From positions 1 through 5,860 of the forward strand of contig JAFAMS010000208.1 in assembly GCA_019233165.1 (NCBI GenBank): a stretch of DNA of 5,860 nucleotides, read 5' to 3'. Source of the stretch: Vulcanimicrobiota bacterium. Lineage in GTDB: Bacteria > Vulcanimicrobiota > Vulcanimicrobiia > Vulcanimicrobiales > Vulcanimicrobiaceae. This document shows positions 5,013 through 5,860 of this stretch, one piece after another (positions within the stretch are counted from its first letter, which is position 1; each line of letters begins with the position of its first letter). The notes under the pieces are model-generated. The model did no database searches. It was not told the origin of the DNA and was given only the letters and a program-made list of their open reading frames with translations. A program made the position numbers and the translations under genes.

Positions 5013-5860
5013 TTAGTTGACGGCTTGGATTCGCTTGATGAGCGTCGCGTACTTCGCGCCGTATTTGTCCCACACTGGCTTGACGGCGGCCTGGAACGGC
5101 GTCTTGTCGGCGATGGTGACCGGCTGGATCCCCGCCGCCGCCATCTTCTCGAACGCCTCTTTCTCCTTCAGCTTCCAAAGCCGGCGCTCTTCGAGCTGCG
5201 CGTCGCGCGCGAATTTCTTGATCGTCGCTTGATCGGAGGCCGAGAGCTTATCCCACGAGGTACGCGAGAACACGAGGATCTCTGGAACGATCAGATGCTC
5301 GGTGAGCGTGTAGAATTTTGCAACCTGATAGTGGTTGTCGAACACGTAGCTGGGCGGATTGTTCTCGGCACCGTCGACGACGCCGGTTTGGAGCGCGGCG
5401 AACACTTGATCGTATCCCATCGCAACACCGTTGCCGCCGAGGTCGTTCATCATGTCGACGAACATCGGGTTGCCCATTACCCGAACCTTGAGCCCCTTGA
5501 GGTCGGCGATGGACCTGATCGCATGCTTGGTGTCGTACACGCTGCGCGCGCCGGCGTCCATGAAGCACAGGCCGACGAGATGGGTGTTCGGATTGTTGGT
5601 GACGTCGTCGAGCAGCTCCGCGCCGATCGGGCCGTCGATCACCTTTTCCATGTGGGCGGTGTTGCGGAACAGGAACGGCAGGTTGAAGACGTTGAGATCG
5701 TCGACGACGGGGCCGAGCGCCCCGACGCTCACGCGTGCGATTTGCAACGCGCCGAGCTGCGTCTGCTCGATTGCTTCTTTCTCGCCGCCGAGCTGCATCG
5801 ATGGGTACATTTGAATCGAAAGCCGGCCGGCGGTCGCGGTTTCGAGCTTCTTCTCCATAT
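5013..5860 (-). CDS. dctP: TRAP transporter solute-binding protein DctP (N-terminus missing, cut at right edge)
   Basis: Periplasmic substrate-binding component of the TRAP system. About 282 C-terminal residues are visible; the family is usually about 320-340, so roughly 40-60 residues including the signal peptide lie beyond the edge. The frame stays open to the last base, so the ATG at 5856-5858 is internal. Counting from that Met, family features are GRLSIQMYPSMQLGGEKEAI (11-30), FNLPFLFRN (58-66), FMDAGARSVYDTK (99-111), DLKGLKVRVMGNPMFVDMM (119-137), GYDQVFAALQTGVVDGAENN (148-167) and TEHLIVPEILVFSRTSWDKL (186-205). Arg126 in KVRVMGN matches the conserved arginine that in DctP proteins such as SiaP clamps the substrate carboxylate. 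Arg105 and Asn166/167 are at positions that also contact ligand in relatives. This supports an organic-acid substrate (C4-dicarboxylate, uronate or other sugar acid), but which one is not determinable. Confidence 0.96.
   Translation of the reverse strand, partial: MEKKLETATAGRLSIQMYPSMQLGGEKEAIEQTQLGALQIARVSVGALGPVVDDLNVFNLPFLFRNTAHMEKVIDGPIGAELLDDVTNNPNTHLVGLCFMDAGARSVYDTKHAIRSIADLKGLKVRVMGNPMFVDMMNDLGGNGVAMGYDQVFAALQTGVVDGAENNPPSYVFDNHYQVAKFYTLTEHLIVPEILVFSRTSWDKLSASDQATIKKFARDAQLEERRLWKLKEKEAFEKMAAAGIQPVTIADKTPFQAAVKPVWDKYGAKYATLIKRIQAVN

Noticed and set aside
5009..5015. Programmed -1 frameshift at the TTTTTTG run
   Set aside because: The run comes after the dctP stop codon, so dctP ribosomes would have terminated before reaching it.
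3380..5020. A 546-codon open frame on the plus strand, antisense to dctM and dctQ
   Set aside because: Its translation is almost entirely His/Asp/Arg/Glu/Gln with no folded-domain character, as expected when the antisense frame of hydrophobic GC-rich genes is read. The minus-strand genes are unmistakable TRAP subunits.

Overview
The window comes from a GC-rich bacterial chromosome. It holds eight protein genes packed with almost no spacing, two of them cut by the window edges. A lipoprotein signal and a periplasmic-binding-protein transporter suggest a didermic (Gram-negative-type) bacterium. The composition and the mix of Ala/Gln/Ser-rich orphan proteins with a short 'AACGGG' lipoprotein recall uncultured soil lineages such as Candidatus Eremiobacterota, but that placement is an impression and not shown here. 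I see no rRNA, tRNA, CRISPR array, insertion sequence or phage gene.

Left part (1-1173): a minus-strand gene leaves the left edge. It encodes an N-terminal 'VVVVHG' strand-turn like that of alpha/beta hydrolases, a proline-rich stretch and a membrane segment. It is divergent from a GTG-started GNAT-family N-acetyltransferase at 568-1173.

Middle part (1170-3215): two proteins of unknown function are divergently transcribed (minus 1170-1844, plus 1977-2705). Both lack cysteine, lack a signal peptide and are rich in Ala/Gln/Ser/Thr. The 132-bp region between them carries a dense set of short GC-rich repeats and a perfect hairpin. Downstream on the plus strand is a small lipoprotein (2739-3215) whose start codon sits inside a predicted RNA hairpin.

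Right part (3212-5860): a minus-strand operon for a tripartite ATP-independent periplasmic (TRAP) transporter in the usual order dctP (solute-binding protein, cut at the right edge), dctQ (small permease) and dctM (large permease). The genes are separated by 4 and 0 bases, so they are almost certainly one transcript and probably translationally coupled. The binding protein captures an organic acid in the periplasm and the QM membrane pair imports it using an ion gradient. The substrate cannot be fixed from sequence alone.

Both convergent gene pairs (1170-1173 and 3212-3215) overlap by exactly four bases through their stop codons, leaving no room for an intergenic terminator. The transporter and the acetyltransferase are ordinary. 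The parts least explained by known families are the orphan pair with its repeat-rich intergenic region and the left-edge membrane protein.
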